Shown here: positions 44,647 to 53,581 of the stretch, piece after piece
Position numbering within the stretch: the first letter of the stretch is position 1
How the letters are laid out: every line of letters starts with the position of its first letter
Assembly: GCF_016865235.1 (NCBI RefSeq)
Contig: NZ_CP064030.1
Location: 806,001 to 870,000, forward strand
Reading direction: 5' to 3'
Source: Dyella caseinilytica
Lineage (GTDB): Bacteria; Pseudomonadota; Gammaproteobacteria; Xanthomonadales; Rhodanobacteraceae
Length of the DNA stretch: 64,000 nucleotides
Program-made: the position numbers and the translations under genes
Notes under the pieces: generated by a model
What the model was told of the DNA's origin: nothing
Database searches by the model: none
The model's input: only the letters and a program-made list of their open reading frames with translations

Positions 44647-46266
44647 ATGGTGAACGATTCCCGCCGCAACGTCTTTCGGATGGCATTGCTGGGTGCGGCG
44701 GCTGCGCCGTTTTCCCTGCGTAGCGCTACTGCCGCCGCTACATGCAAAGACGGTGACCCTCAGGCCGTGACGTGGGGTAGGGGTGTCGAGGGCCAGCGCA
44801 AGGCCGACCTTGGCGACGGAACGTATCGAAATCCGATCGTTTCCGGTGATCATCCTGATCCGACCATCCTCAAAGATGGCAACGATTACTACATGACGTT
44901 TTCGCCCTTTGAAGCATTTCCTGGGCTGATCATCTGGCATTCCACCGATCTGGTGAACTGGGCGCCGCTCGGTCCGGCACTTTCAAAGCCGCTCGGTACG
45001 GTGTGGGCGTCTGACTTATGCAAGCACCAGGGCCGTTACTTCATCTACATGCCGGCCAATCCGGGAGCAGGTTGGTCGATCTATGTGATATGGGCCGACG
45101 ACATCAAGGGCCCGTGGAGCGACCCCATCGATCTGAAGATCGGTGATTGCATCGATCCCAGTCATGTTGTGGGTGAGGACGGCAAGCGCTATCTGTTCGT
45201 CAACGGCGTTCGCCGCATAGGACTTTCCGACGATGGCTTGGCCAAGGATGGCGAACTGCAGTCGGCCTATAAGCCCTGGCGATATCCCGACGACTGGGTC
45301 GTGGAGAACTTTGCGCCGGAAGGACCGAAACTGTTGCGACGTGGTGAATGGTTCTATCTGATCATGGCCGTGGGTGGCACGGCGGGGCCACCCACCGGTC
45401 ACATGGTAATTGCGGCACGCTCCCGCTCCATCCACGGTCCGTGGGAACACTGTCCGCACAATCCGCTGGTGCGCACCATGAGTGCAGCGGAGCCGTGGTG
45501 GTCGCGCGGACATGCGTCTTTGGTAGAAGGACCGGCCGGTGACTGGTGGATGGTTTATCACGGTTACGAAAATGGCTTCAGGACCTTGGGACGTCAGACG
45601 TTGCTGGAACCGATCGAATGGACGCAAGACGGATGGTTCCGCGCGAAGGGTGGTGATCTTTCCGCGCCGCTTGCAAAACCGAAGGGAGGTGCTGCGAGCT
45701 CGTCGGGTTTTGCCTTGTCGGATGACTTCGCTCACAACCGGCTGGGCATACAGTGGTGCTTGCATGATGCGTCGCCTGGCGAGAGAGCGCGGATCAGTTA
45801 TGAAGCTGGAGGGATGAATATCGCCGCCAAAGGACGCTCACCGGCAGATAGCCCCCCGGTGACATGCCTGGTGGGCGATCGCTCCTACGTGGTGGAAGCC
45901 AGCCTGGAGCTGACCGGCGATGCCGAAGGCGGTCTGTTGCTGTACTACAACCCGGTGGCGTTCGTTGGCGTGGGGTTTTCGCCGGATGAAATGAAAACCT
46001 ACGAATATGCGCAGGAGCAAACCTGGATGCGCACGTCCATGCCGACCCGGCGCGTACGCATTCGGCTGACAAACGAACAGAACGTCGTCACCTATCACTA
46101 CTCGCACGACGACGGTAAAACCTGGATCCTGCATGGTCTTCGCATGGAGGTCTCAGGCATTCATCACAACGTGTTCGGCGGCTTTGTGAGCCTGAAGGTC
46201 GGCATCTACAGCGCGAACGAAGGCAGCGTTGTGATCAGAGACTTCAGCTATCGCGCGATTTCGTAG
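44647..46266 (+). CDS. GH43-like glycoside hydrolase, exported
   Basis: The 539-residue protein has a Tat-like N-terminus (DSRRNVFRMALLGAAAAPFS). The five-bladed-propeller catalytic domain shows GDHPDPTILKDGNDYYM (catalytic base Asp region), IDPSHVVGEDGKRYLFV (transition Asp) and EGPKLLRRGEWFYLI (acid Glu). This pattern is that of GH43 arabinanases/xylosidases. A C-terminal lectin-like domain (about 365-539, LSDDFAHNRLGIQW) follows. ATG 44647 has GAGGG at 9 nt. It probably works with the preceding TonB receptor on plant-type polysaccharide such as arabinan or xylan; the exact substrate cannot be read. Confidence 0.88.
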   Translation: MVNDSRRNVFRMALLGAAAAPFSLRSATAAATCKDGDPQAVTWGRGVEGQRKADLGDGTYRNPIVSGDHPDPTILKDGNDYYMTFSPFEAFPGLIIWHSTDLVNWAPLGPALSKPLGTVWASDLCKHQGRYFIYMPANPGAGWSIYVIWADDIKGPWSDPIDLKIGDCIDPSHVVGEDGKRYLFVNGVRRIGLSDDGLAKDGELQSAYKPWRYPDDWVVENFAPEGPKLLRRGEWFYLIMAVGGTAGPPTGHMVIAARSRSIHGPWEHCPHNPLVRTMSAAEPWWSRGHASLVEGPAGDWWMVYHGYENGFRTLGRQTLLEPIEWTQDGWFRAKGGDLSAPLAKPKGGAASSSGFALSDDFAHNRLGIQWCLHDASPGERARISYEAGGMNIAAKGRSPADSPPVTCLVGDRSYVVEASLELTGDAEGGLLLYYNPVAFVGVGFSPDEMKTYEYAQEQTWMRTSMPTRRVRIRLTNEQNVVTYHYSHDDGKTWILHGLRMEVSGIHHNVFGGFVSLKVGIYSANEGSVVIRDFSYRAIS

Positions 46267-46269
46267 GTT

Positions 46270-46300
46270 GGGTCACCCCGGATTAAATCCGGGGTGACCC
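46270..46300. terminator. Hairpin between GH43 and MMPL transporter genes
   Basis: GGGTCACCCCGGAT (46270-46283), loop TAA, ATCCGGGGTGACCC (46287-46300) form a perfect 14-bp stem without a T-run. It lies between convergent genes. It may be a dispersed palindrome acting as a transcript end. Confidence 0.55.
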
Positions 46301-46319
46301 ACGGTCTATGGCATGGCAG

Positions 46320-48920
46320 TTAATGCCCCGTGCCACTGATCTGCGTCGGCGGCTTGATCGCGTAAAGCAGCGCAGGCAGGAACACGAAGGTCGCCAGCAA
46401 CACTGCCACCAGGCTTACCAGCAGCATGCGTCCCATGCTCGACATGCCCAGATCGTGCGACAGTGCGAGTGAGCCAAAGGCCGTGCCCGTGGTCAGTGCG
46501 GAGAACAGCACCGCACGCGCCGAGGCGGAACTGATGAAACGGCGCATGCCGGCACGCCAGTTCATCACGAAGTACACGTTGAACGATACGCCTACGCCCA
46601 GCAGCAGCGGCAGCGAGATGATGTTGGCGTAATTCACCGCCATGCCCAGCGCGCGGGCGAGCAAGGCGGTGAGCAGGGCAGACATACCGAGCGTCAGCAG
46701 CACGATGCCGGTGTCTTTGACGCGGCGGATGACCAGCATCAGCACGATCGCGATGGTGATAATGGCCAGCACGGCAGCCTGTTTGAACGCATTCATCATG
46801 GTTTCGGCAGAAGCGATGGTCGTGACGGCAGGGCCACCCGCGTCGGGAGCGATCTTTTGCACGGCCTCCACGAAACGGCGCAGGCCCTCGGTGTCCTGAT
46901 CATTGACCGTGGGCGAAACCTGGATGCGCACCTGTCCGGAAGGACTCACCCAATCGCGCTTGATGGATTCGGGCAATGTCTCAAGCGTCACGGCTTTCGC
47001 GTTCAGCGCATCACGCAGGCTCTGCAGCTGAGCGGGCAAGAAACGGCTCACGGCTTCATTCATCGCCATCAAGCGATCGTCGGGGGCCTTGGCGAGTTTC
47101 TGCAGCGCCGCGTCGATGCCGTACAGCGGTGAGTCGGCCGGCATTTCCGCATGAGCATCGACGATGGCATCGTGCGCATCTTCGATCGCCGAGCGCAGCG
47201 CCGCAGGCGTGATCGGTGGCGCTGACGGATCGACATCCAGCGACGGCAACATCAGTACTTGCGCCTGATTGAGCTGATCCAGCGAGGCCTCCTGATGGGC
47301 CGGCACGAAGGTCGCCGCCGAGATCACGCTGGAGACTTCTGGCAGTTTCTCCAATTTGTCGGTGAGCGTGCGCGCCGTGGCCAGGTCGGGCACCATGATG
47401 TTGATGTTGAAAGGATTGGTGATCGGATTGTCAGCCAGACTGCGCAGCGTGCGCATCGGTTCGGACGTCTGGTCCTGTGTATTGAGCGGGTTGGCGTCGA
47501 ACGGCATGCGTATCGCCGCATACAAGCCAATAGCGCCGAGCAGGGTGAACGCAATCAGCACCGGCTTGTAATGGCGATGCAAGACCACGTCCATCTTTGG
47601 GCCGAACGCCAGCGACAGTTCCTGTGTCTGGCGTTGCGGCTTGAAGATGCTGAATAGTGCAGGTAGCAGGCTTAGCGTACAAAAAAGCGCGATGCCCATG
47701 CCGACACCGGCAATGGTGCCCAGTTCGGCGACACCGACGAAGCTGGTGGGTGAGAAGGCGAGGAAGCCACATGCCGTCGCAGCGGCGGCGACCGCGATCT
47801 GGCTACCGGATACGCGTGCGCATTCGGCAATGGCGACGTTGATCTCGGCGTGCAGCATGCGCATCTCGCGCATGCGCACGGCGAACTGAATGCCGAAGTC
47901 CACCGCGAGGCCCACGAATAGCACAGCAAACGCCACCGAGATCACGTTCAAGGTGCCAATCGCCAGCGCGGCAAAGCCGATCGTCAGCGCAAAGCCCACC
48001 AGCAAGGTGATCAGGATCGGAATGATGCGGCGGAACGAATGCATGGCCAGATACAGCCACAGAGTGAGCAATAGCAGACTGCCGATGGTGCTCCACACAA
48101 TGCCCTTGGTGAGCGCGCCGAACTGCACGTCGGCGAGCGCGACCGGGCCGGTGTAATCGATACGCACACGGCCGCTCTTCACATCAGGCAGGTTGTCGCG
48201 GATGTGCTCCATGGCCCTGGTCGCGGCACGTCCTGGTTCCAGGGAATTTTCATCCAATACAGGATGCGTCAACACGAAGGTGACGTTTTCAGGCTGCTGG
48301 GTGATATCCGAGCCGAGCAAGCTCTGCCAGGACAGCGGCGTGGGATGGCCATCCGCAGCATTGTCGAGCACCTGACGCAACTGATCCAGCGCGGGTTTGT
48401 AAGGCGTCAGGTCGGCATGCTGGATGCGCACACCCGCTGCCATCAGCGACACGCCGTTCAACAGCCCGCGTGCTGACGGATCGGCGGCCAGCGGACCGAG
48501 CAACGGCTGCGCGTTCATCAGCGAATTGAGCAGCTTGGCCAGTTCGTCCGGGTCGGGCAGCAACAAGCCTTCCGAGCGGAAGAAGGGATCGGCATCCGGA
48601 CGGCTTACGTCGATGAAATGCTTTTTATCCGCCTCCATCGCCTTGGCCAGTTGCGCGGCGGTTTCGGCCGATTCCTCCGGCGTCGCGCCACGCACCACCG
48701 CAACCAGCAGATTGTTGAACTGCGGGAATTCGCGGTCGAACGCCATGGCGTGCTGACGCCAGGGCAGGGTTTTGGCGAACAGATTGTCGGTATTGGTGTC
48801 CACGCTCAGGCGATGCGCGGCCAGCCAGATGCCGGCTCCCGCCATCACGACGTAGAACAGCACCACATACACGGCAAAACGCCGGCAGAATTGGACAAGA
48901 CGGACGATAAGCTCAGTCAC
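46320..48920 (-). CDS. MMPL/RND family transporter, HpnN-like
   Basis: The 866-residue inner-membrane protein has the RND/MMPL layout: TM1, a periplasmic loop, five helices (about 270-420), a second loop, and five C-terminal helices. Motifs are FVGLAVDFGIQFAVRMRE (first half) and LLLGVGVSFNVYFVMNW (second). Its length and DTNTDNLFAKTLPWRQ start match the hopanoid-biosynthesis-associated transporter HpnN, which moves hopanoids to the outer membrane in Rhodopseudomonas. It is downstream of dxs on the same strand. No squalene-hopene cyclase is in the window, so the cargo could also be another lipid. Confidence 0.85.
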   Translation of the reverse strand: MTELIVRLVQFCRRFAVYVVLFYVVMAGAGIWLAAHRLSVDTNTDNLFAKTLPWRQHAMAFDREFPQFNNLLVAVVRGATPEESAETAAQLAKAMEADKKHFIDVSRPDADPFFRSEGLLLPDPDELAKLLNSLMNAQPLLGPLAADPSARGLLNGVSLMAAGVRIQHADLTPYKPALDQLRQVLDNAADGHPTPLSWQSLLGSDITQQPENVTFVLTHPVLDENSLEPGRAATRAMEHIRDNLPDVKSGRVRIDYTGPVALADVQFGALTKGIVWSTIGSLLLLTLWLYLAMHSFRRIIPILITLLVGFALTIGFAALAIGTLNVISVAFAVLFVGLAVDFGIQFAVRMREMRMLHAEINVAIAECARVSGSQIAVAAAATACGFLAFSPTSFVGVAELGTIAGVGMGIALFCTLSLLPALFSIFKPQRQTQELSLAFGPKMDVVLHRHYKPVLIAFTLLGAIGLYAAIRMPFDANPLNTQDQTSEPMRTLRSLADNPITNPFNINIMVPDLATARTLTDKLEKLPEVSSVISAATFVPAHQEASLDQLNQAQVLMLPSLDVDPSAPPITPAALRSAIEDAHDAIVDAHAEMPADSPLYGIDAALQKLAKAPDDRLMAMNEAVSRFLPAQLQSLRDALNAKAVTLETLPESIKRDWVSPSGQVRIQVSPTVNDQDTEGLRRFVEAVQKIAPDAGGPAVTTIASAETMMNAFKQAAVLAIITIAIVLMLVIRRVKDTGIVLLTLGMSALLTALLARALGMAVNYANIISLPLLLGVGVSFNVYFVMNWRAGMRRFISSASARAVLFSALTTGTAFGSLALSHDLGMSSMGRMLLVSLVAVLLATFVFLPALLYAIKPPTQISGTGH

Positions 48921-48971
48921 GGGCCTAACGCTTCCTTTGAAATGATGAAATCAAAACGTTGCGCTCTACTT

Positions 48972-49010
48972 CCTCTCCCCCGCCAACAAATCCGGTAAAC
49001 GGGGAAGAGG
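48972..49010. repeat. CCTCTCCCC palindrome between dxs and transporter
   Basis: An 11-bp stem with one mismatch (48972-48982 with 49000-49010) sits in the 107-bp dxs/transporter gap. It resembles the purK 3' palindrome at 4480-4504. It could attenuate transcription between the two genes. Confidence 0.5.
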
Positions 49011-49027
49011 GAAAAGCTATGCGCTAC

Positions 49028-50800
49028 TCAAGCACTTGCCTGGTTCAATGAACCTAGCTTCGGAAAACGGGTAACGATGGCCTTGCGAATCCCTGGCAGA
49101 TCAAGTCCGGCCTCGCTTAGTACTTCCTCGCGGGTACCGTGTTCCAGATACGCATCGGGCAGGCCCAGATGCAGGATCGGCAAGGTTACACCATGTGCTG
49201 CCAGACATTCGGCCACCGCGGATCCCGCGCCACCGGCGACCGCGTTGTCCTCAAGCGTGACGAAGGCACCGTGGTCTTTCGCTAGCTCCAGCAGCAAGGT
49301 TTCATCCAGCGGCTTCACGAAACGCATGTTCACCAGCGTGGCATCGAACGCGTCGGCGATTTCTGTGGCCGGCGCCAGCATCGCTCCGAAGCTCAGGATC
49401 GCCAGGCCGTGGCCACGGCGGCGCAGTTCCGCCTTGCCGATCGGCAGCGTCTCCAGTTCCTTGGCGATCGCCACGCCCGTACCGGTGCCGCGCGGATAGC
49501 GGACAGCCGCCGGACCGTTGTGGTGAAAACCCGTGGTAAGCATGGCGCGGCATTCATTCTCGTCAGCCGGTGCCATGATCACCATGTTGGGCAAGCAGCG
49601 CAGAAAGCCCAGATCGAAACTGCCTGCATGGGTGGCGCCATCCGGTCCCACCACCCCTGCGCGGTCGATGGCGAAGGTGACATCCAGATTCTGCAACGCG
49701 ACATCGTGAATCACTTGATCGTAAGCACGTTGCAAGAAGGTGGAATAGATCGCGACCACAGGCTTTGCGCCTTCACAGGCCATACCTGCTGCCAGCGTGA
49801 CCGCATGTTGCTCAGCGATGGCGACGTCGAAATAACGCTGCGGATATTCACGGGAAAAACGCACCAGCCCCGAGCCTTCGCGCATGGCCGGCGTGATGCC
49901 GAGTAAGCGTTCATCCGCTGCGGCCATATCGCATAGCCAGTCGCCGAAGACATCGGAGTAGGTCGGTTTCGTTGGTCCGGCTTTCTTCACCACACCTGCG
50001 CTTGGATCGAACGGACCGACAGCGTGATATTCGATTTGCGCCTGTTCCGCTGGCGCATAACCTTTGCCCTTGGTGGTGATCACATGAAGCAGCTGCGGGC
50101 CAGGCAGATTCTTCACCGCACGCAGCGCGTGCAGCAATGACTGCACATCATGGCCATCGACCGGACCGTTGTAGTGAAAGCCCATTTCCTCGAACAGCGT
50201 GCCAGGCAGGCGCGTCATCGACTTGTTTAAGCCACCGACGTTCTCGCTGATCGACATGCCGTTGTCGTTGAACACCACCAGCATGTCCGCATTCACATCA
50301 GCCGCATGATTGAGTGCTTCGAACGCCATGCCGGCCGTCATGGCGCCATCGCCAACGACCGTGATGATCTTGCGCGCATCACCTTTGCGTTTCAGCGCGA
50401 TGGCCATGCCCAGCGCAGCAGAGATCGAGGTGGATGAGTGACCGACGCCAAACGTGTCGTACTCGCTTTCCTCGCGACGCGGAAATGGCGCCAAGCCATT
50501 TTTCTTCTTGATGGTGGTGATGCGGTCGCGGCGACCGGTGAGGATCTTGTGCGGATAGCACTGATGACCCACGTCCCAGATCAGCCGGTCATGCGGGGTG
50601 TCGAACACCGCATGCAGCGCGACCGTCAGTTCCACCACGCCCAGGCCCGCTCCGAAATGACCGCCAGAACTTGCGACAGCCTCGATCAGATACCCCCGCA
50701 GTTCATCGGCGATCACACCAAGCTGGTCGTCGGGTACGCGGCGAAGATCCGCCGGCGACTCGATCGCGGACAGATGCGGGTAGCGGGACAGGTCGATCAT
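49028..50800 (-). CDS. dxs: 1-deoxy-D-xylulose-5-phosphate synthase
   Basis: Dxs condenses pyruvate and glyceraldehyde 3-phosphate, using TPP, as the first step of the MEP isoprenoid pathway. The 590-residue product has SSGGHFGAGLGVVELTVALH with HQCYPHKILTGR, the TPP/Mg motif VVGDGAMTAGMAFEAL then VVFNDNGMSI, and FDVAIAEQHAVTLAAGMA, GVVGPDGATHAGSFD. Compared with E. coli DXS, about 39 residues are missing after residue 190: VGGLNKSMTRL runs directly into PGTLFEE. E. coli has about 46 residues of flexible loop at this point. The change is in frame and all catalytic motifs are present. It is followed by the HpnN-like gene. Confidence 0.94.
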   Translation of the reverse strand: MIDLSRYPHLSAIESPADLRRVPDDQLGVIADELRGYLIEAVASSGGHFGAGLGVVELTVALHAVFDTPHDRLIWDVGHQCYPHKILTGRRDRITTIKKKNGLAPFPRREESEYDTFGVGHSSTSISAALGMAIALKRKGDARKIITVVGDGAMTAGMAFEALNHAADVNADMLVVFNDNGMSISENVGGLNKSMTRLPGTLFEEMGFHYNGPVDGHDVQSLLHALRAVKNLPGPQLLHVITTKGKGYAPAEQAQIEYHAVGPFDPSAGVVKKAGPTKPTYSDVFGDWLCDMAAADERLLGITPAMREGSGLVRFSREYPQRYFDVAIAEQHAVTLAAGMACEGAKPVVAIYSTFLQRAYDQVIHDVALQNLDVTFAIDRAGVVGPDGATHAGSFDLGFLRCLPNMVIMAPADENECRAMLTTGFHHNGPAAVRYPRGTGTGVAIAKELETLPIGKAELRRRGHGLAILSFGAMLAPATEIADAFDATLVNMRFVKPLDETLLLELAKDHGAFVTLEDNAVAGGAGSAVAECLAAHGVTLPILHLGLPDAYLEHGTREEVLSEAGLDLPGIRKAIVTRFPKLGSLNQASA

Positions 50801-50894
50801 TGGCGTATTGTTAACCCTGCGTTAGGGCGGGGCAAGCAAAACCCGGGGCGAGGTCAGGGCCCCGGTCAAGCTGCACTCAGTTTGGAGCCTGTTC

Positions 50895-51494
50895 TTACGC
50901 CAAGGCTTCGCGCCGATTCCGGGGCAGATGGTTCATGAGGAACTCCATCTGGTCCGCCAAGATATTGCGATTGGACAGGATCAGGTGCTCCACCCAGCTG
51001 GGCCGGTAGGGCACGGCCAACAGGGGCATGTTGGCCTCCTGCGGGGTACGGTTCGACTTCTTCAGATTGCAGGCCAGGCAGGCGCTGACCACGTTTTCCC
51101 ATTCGTCGCTGCCACGCTTGGAGATCGGCAGCACGTGATCCCGGGTCAGCTCGCCGCGGCTGAAACGCTCGCCGCAGTACATGCACAGATAACGATCGCG
51201 CCCAAAAAGGGCGCTGTTGGTAAGGGCTGGGGCGGGGTCAATCGCGTGGTCGCGGCAATGTCCAGTACTGGCCACGATGGGGTGAAGCTGGATCTGGCTC
51301 TGTCTGCCCAGGACGCGGTTATGGCCGCCGTGCACGGTCAGGCAAGGGTCGCCGAGGGTCCAGGCCACCGCCTCCCGCACGTAGAGGCAAACCGCGTCCT
51401 GCCAGCTGATCCAGTCAAGGATCCGGCCGGCGGCATCCAGCGACAACACGCGGGTCGAGTTCAAATCGGCCAGCTTTGGCACTTCCATCAGCAT
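50895..51494 (-). CDS. HNH endonuclease family protein
   Basis: The 199-residue protein has a C-terminal HNH domain. CMYCGERFSRGELTRDHVLP carries the first Cys pair and the His-containing catalytic motif, and SDEWENVVSACLACNLKKSN carries the Asn and second Cys pair. The N-terminal half (DAVCLYVREAVAW) is family specific. The zinc Cys pairs CxxC...CxxC and DHVLP are complete, so it is probably active. Such stand-alone HNH proteins are conserved in many gammaproteobacteria with unknown role. It lies upstream of dxs on the same strand, with 94 bp between them. Confidence 0.85.
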   Translation of the reverse strand: MLMEVPKLADLNSTRVLSLDAAGRILDWISWQDAVCLYVREAVAWTLGDPCLTVHGGHNRVLGRQSQIQLHPIVASTGHCRDHAIDPAPALTNSALFGRDRYLCMYCGERFSRGELTRDHVLPISKRGSDEWENVVSACLACNLKKSNRTPQEANMPLLAVPYRPSWVEHLILSNRNILADQMEFLMNHLPRNRREALA

Positions 51495-51750
51495 GCGTTC
51501 CGTCCTTCACCTCAGTAGCGAAAGAGCGCCCATCCATGCAACGGTGCTCGGGTTTTCCGCAGCATAGAACAAGTTGATTGCAAAACGCATGCAAAGAGCC
51601 GCGGATATAGTCTCAAAACCGGGGGTTGGACTGATTCGCCCCTGGGCCTGCGGCGCTGATATAGTGGCCGTTCATCTGTAGACCCGACGCCGGGTTTGGG
51701 AGGGGAAGCCTGGGTGGCGGCCCCGGCACGGCGGGGCAGAGGTAAGTAAC

Positions 51751-52512
51751 GTGGCTGAAGTACTTTTCTACGAGCGTCCTGTGCCGCTCAATCGCACCGC
51801 ACACAAGGATCTGCGCATCAAGGGGCTCACCAACCTCAAGTTTGCGCACAGCGTGCATTCCGTGCCGCTGACCTGCACCGAGTTCCCTGTCACCGCCCGC
51901 GACATCCCGATCCTGTTCGCCGGTCCCGACATGGCTAGCGCCGGTCCCATGGCACTGCTGGGTCTGCGCCAGAGCGAAAACCTGTTCCTGGATAACGAAG
52001 GCCAGTGGGCGCAGGGCATCTACATCCCGGCTTTCGTTCGCCGCTATCCGTTCGTGCTGGCCGAAAAGCCGGCGGGCACGGAAGGCGACGATTTCACCGT
52101 ATTCCTCGATGAAGCCTACGAAGGCTTCAACGACAACGACGGCGAGCGTCTGTTCAAGGAAGACGGTTCCGAAACCGACGTGCTGAAGAACGCCGTAAAC
52201 TTCCTTGGCGAATTCCAGCAGCACGTGGCGCGCACTCGTCAGTTCATGGAAGACCTGAAGAAGTATGACCTGCTCGAACCGCGCAACATTCGCCTGGAAC
52301 GCAACGGCAACGTGCTCAACCTCAATGGTCTGTTCGTGATCAACGAGGAAAAGCTGCGCAAGATCGACGCCGAAACCGCGCATCGCTTCCTCACCGACGG
52401 CACCATGGGTTGGATCTACGCACACTTGCTGTCGCTGCAGAACATCGACCGCGTGAGCCAGCGTTTGGCCCAGCGTGAAGAAACCGAAGCGGCGAATCAG
52501 ACCAAGAACTGA
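51751..52512 (+). CDS. SapC family protein
   Basis: The 253-residue product starts MAEVLFYERPVPLNRTAHKD and continues FPVTARDIPILFA, AMALLGLR-like QSENLFLDNEGQWAQGIYIP, and FVFLDEAYEGF-like segments that characterise the SapC family (named from a Campylobacter S-layer region gene). Its biochemical role is unknown. In Xanthomonadales relatives, SapC genes often accompany TonB receptors and tryptophan halogenases; here it is alone. The GTG start at 51751 is preceded by GAGGTAAG at good spacing. Two TATAGT hexamers (51606-51611 and 51660-51665) upstream are possible -10 boxes. Confidence 0.88.
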   Translation: MAEVLFYERPVPLNRTAHKDLRIKGLTNLKFAHSVHSVPLTCTEFPVTARDIPILFAGPDMASAGPMALLGLRQSENLFLDNEGQWAQGIYIPAFVRRYPFVLAEKPAGTEGDDFTVFLDEAYEGFNDNDGERLFKEDGSETDVLKNAVNFLGEFQQHVARTRQFMEDLKKYDLLEPRNIRLERNGNVLNLNGLFVINEEKLRKIDAETAHRFLTDGTMGWIYAHLLSLQNIDRVSQRLAQREETEAANQTKN

Positions 52513-52532
52513 TGGCTTGCGAAGTGATTGCG

Positions 52533-52560
52533 AAAAAGCCGCCCTCGAGGCGGCTTTTTC
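52533..52560 (+). terminator. Terminator of sapC-family gene
   Basis: AAAAAGCCGCC (52533-52543), loop CTCGA, GGCGGCTTTTT (52549-52559). The stem is perfect with a T-run. It lies 21 bp past the stop. Confidence 0.9.
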
Positions 52561-52607
52561 TTTGCTTGCACAACAAGCGTCTGTTTAGACTTGCGGCGCA
52601 ATCGTGC

Positions 52608-53102
52608 TCAAGGCCGCACGGCAATAACCTCGATTTCCACTCGAAACCCTGGATTCGCCAACGCCGCCACCTGCACCGCCGAACGCGCTGGCAACTTGGG
52701 TTGTTCCTTCGTACCGAATAACTTTGTATAGCCGGCCATGAAACCGGCGAAGTCCATGTGTCCGTCGTGATCAGGATCGCCAACCAGGAACACATTCATC
52801 TTCACGATATCGCCCATATCCAGATGCATGGATTGCAACTGCTTCTGGATGTTGGTGAGTACGCCGACGGTTTGTGTTTCGGTATTGCCATAGGCTGATA
52901 CGGAATCTTTCGCTGCCTTGGGGTCGGCCACAGGCGGTACATTGCCGCTTAGGTAGATGGTGGATTTTCCGGAAGGCACTTCTACCGCGGCGGATATCGG
53001 GAAATTGCTGTTGGGCATGCGATAGCGCTCCACGTCCTGCGCAGAGCTTGCGACCGATAGCAGCAGCGCAGCGAGTGCGGCAGCATGAATGACCTTGTGC
53101 AT
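52608..53102 (-). CDS. Exported RidA family protein
   Basis: RidA proteins hydrolyse reactive imines/enamines to ketones and ammonia. This 164-residue member carries a signal peptide (HKVIHAAALAALLLSVASS), unlike the cytoplasmic RidA of E. coli. The active-site Arg is kept in LPARSAVQVAALANPG and the Glu in VEIEVIAVRP. An inserted loop (DPDHDGHMDFAGFMAGY) is present. ATG 53102 is chosen because GAGGAGAGG lies just before it; the frame from 53120 would put that site inside the gene. It is third in a tight operon after amine oxidase and cytochrome c (14 bp gap), so it likely clears imines made by the oxidase in the periplasm. Confidence 0.9.
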   Translation of the reverse strand: MHKVIHAAALAALLLSVASSAQDVERYRMPNSNFPISAAVEVPSGKSTIYLSGNVPPVADPKAAKDSVSAYGNTETQTVGVLTNIQKQLQSMHLDMGDIVKMNVFLVGDPDHDGHMDFAGFMAGYTKLFGTKEQPKLPARSAVQVAALANPGFRVEIEVIAVRP

Positions 53103-53116
53103 GACGCCTCTCCTCT

Positions 53117-53581
53117 TCATGGGCTGGATGGTGTTGGATGGTCTTGGGGATGCAGGGCGGCGACTTGGGCTGCCGTGATGCTGTCGCGATAATCGTTGCC
53201 GAAATGCGTGCGCACGTAGTTGATCACCTCGGCGATCTGCTCGTCGCTCAGCTTGGTGTCTTCGAAGAAGCTGCGTTGCGTGATGGGCTTCGTCGCAAAC
53301 GAAGGCATGTCATGCCGGCCGAACAGGATGACAGCCGCCATGTAGGGCGCCGATACCAATTTGGGATTGCCAGTGAGCGCCGGATAGGTGCCTGCCCCCG
53401 TTGCGCCTTTGGCATCGTGCATGTGGCAGCCTTGGCAAATATGCTGGAAGATCTCTTCGCCATTGGCGTTCTTGATGCTGGTGCGCGTGTAGAGCGCATT
53501 GTCAGAAGACTGTGCCTTCACTGCACCAATGCCACCGAGCAGCACGGCGGCGCTACCCAGGCACAAGATCAGCCGATTCAT
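53117..53581 (-). CDS. c-type cytochrome
   Basis: The 154-residue exported monoheme cytochrome c has a signal peptide (LILCLGSAAVLLGGIGAVKA), the heme site FQHICQGCHMHD and the likely axial Met in GRHDMPSFA. The rest (DTKLSDEQIAEVINYVRTHF) is a typical class I C-terminal helix. Its ATG overlaps the amine oxidase stop by four bases (ATGA), and ridA follows by 14 bp. It is the probable electron acceptor of the oxidase, passing electrons to the respiratory chain. Confidence 0.93.
   Translation of the reverse strand: MNRLILCLGSAAVLLGGIGAVKAQSSDNALYTRTSIKNANGEEIFQHICQGCHMHDAKGATGAGTYPALTGNPKLVSAPYMAAVILFGRHDMPSFATKPITQRSFFEDTKLSDEQIAEVINYVRTHFGNDYRDSITAAQVAALHPQDHPTPSSP

Noticed and set aside
50201..50235. 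Frameshift or pseudogene in dxs
   Set aside because: The frame is open throughout, and motifs on both sides align in frame. It is an in-frame shortening.
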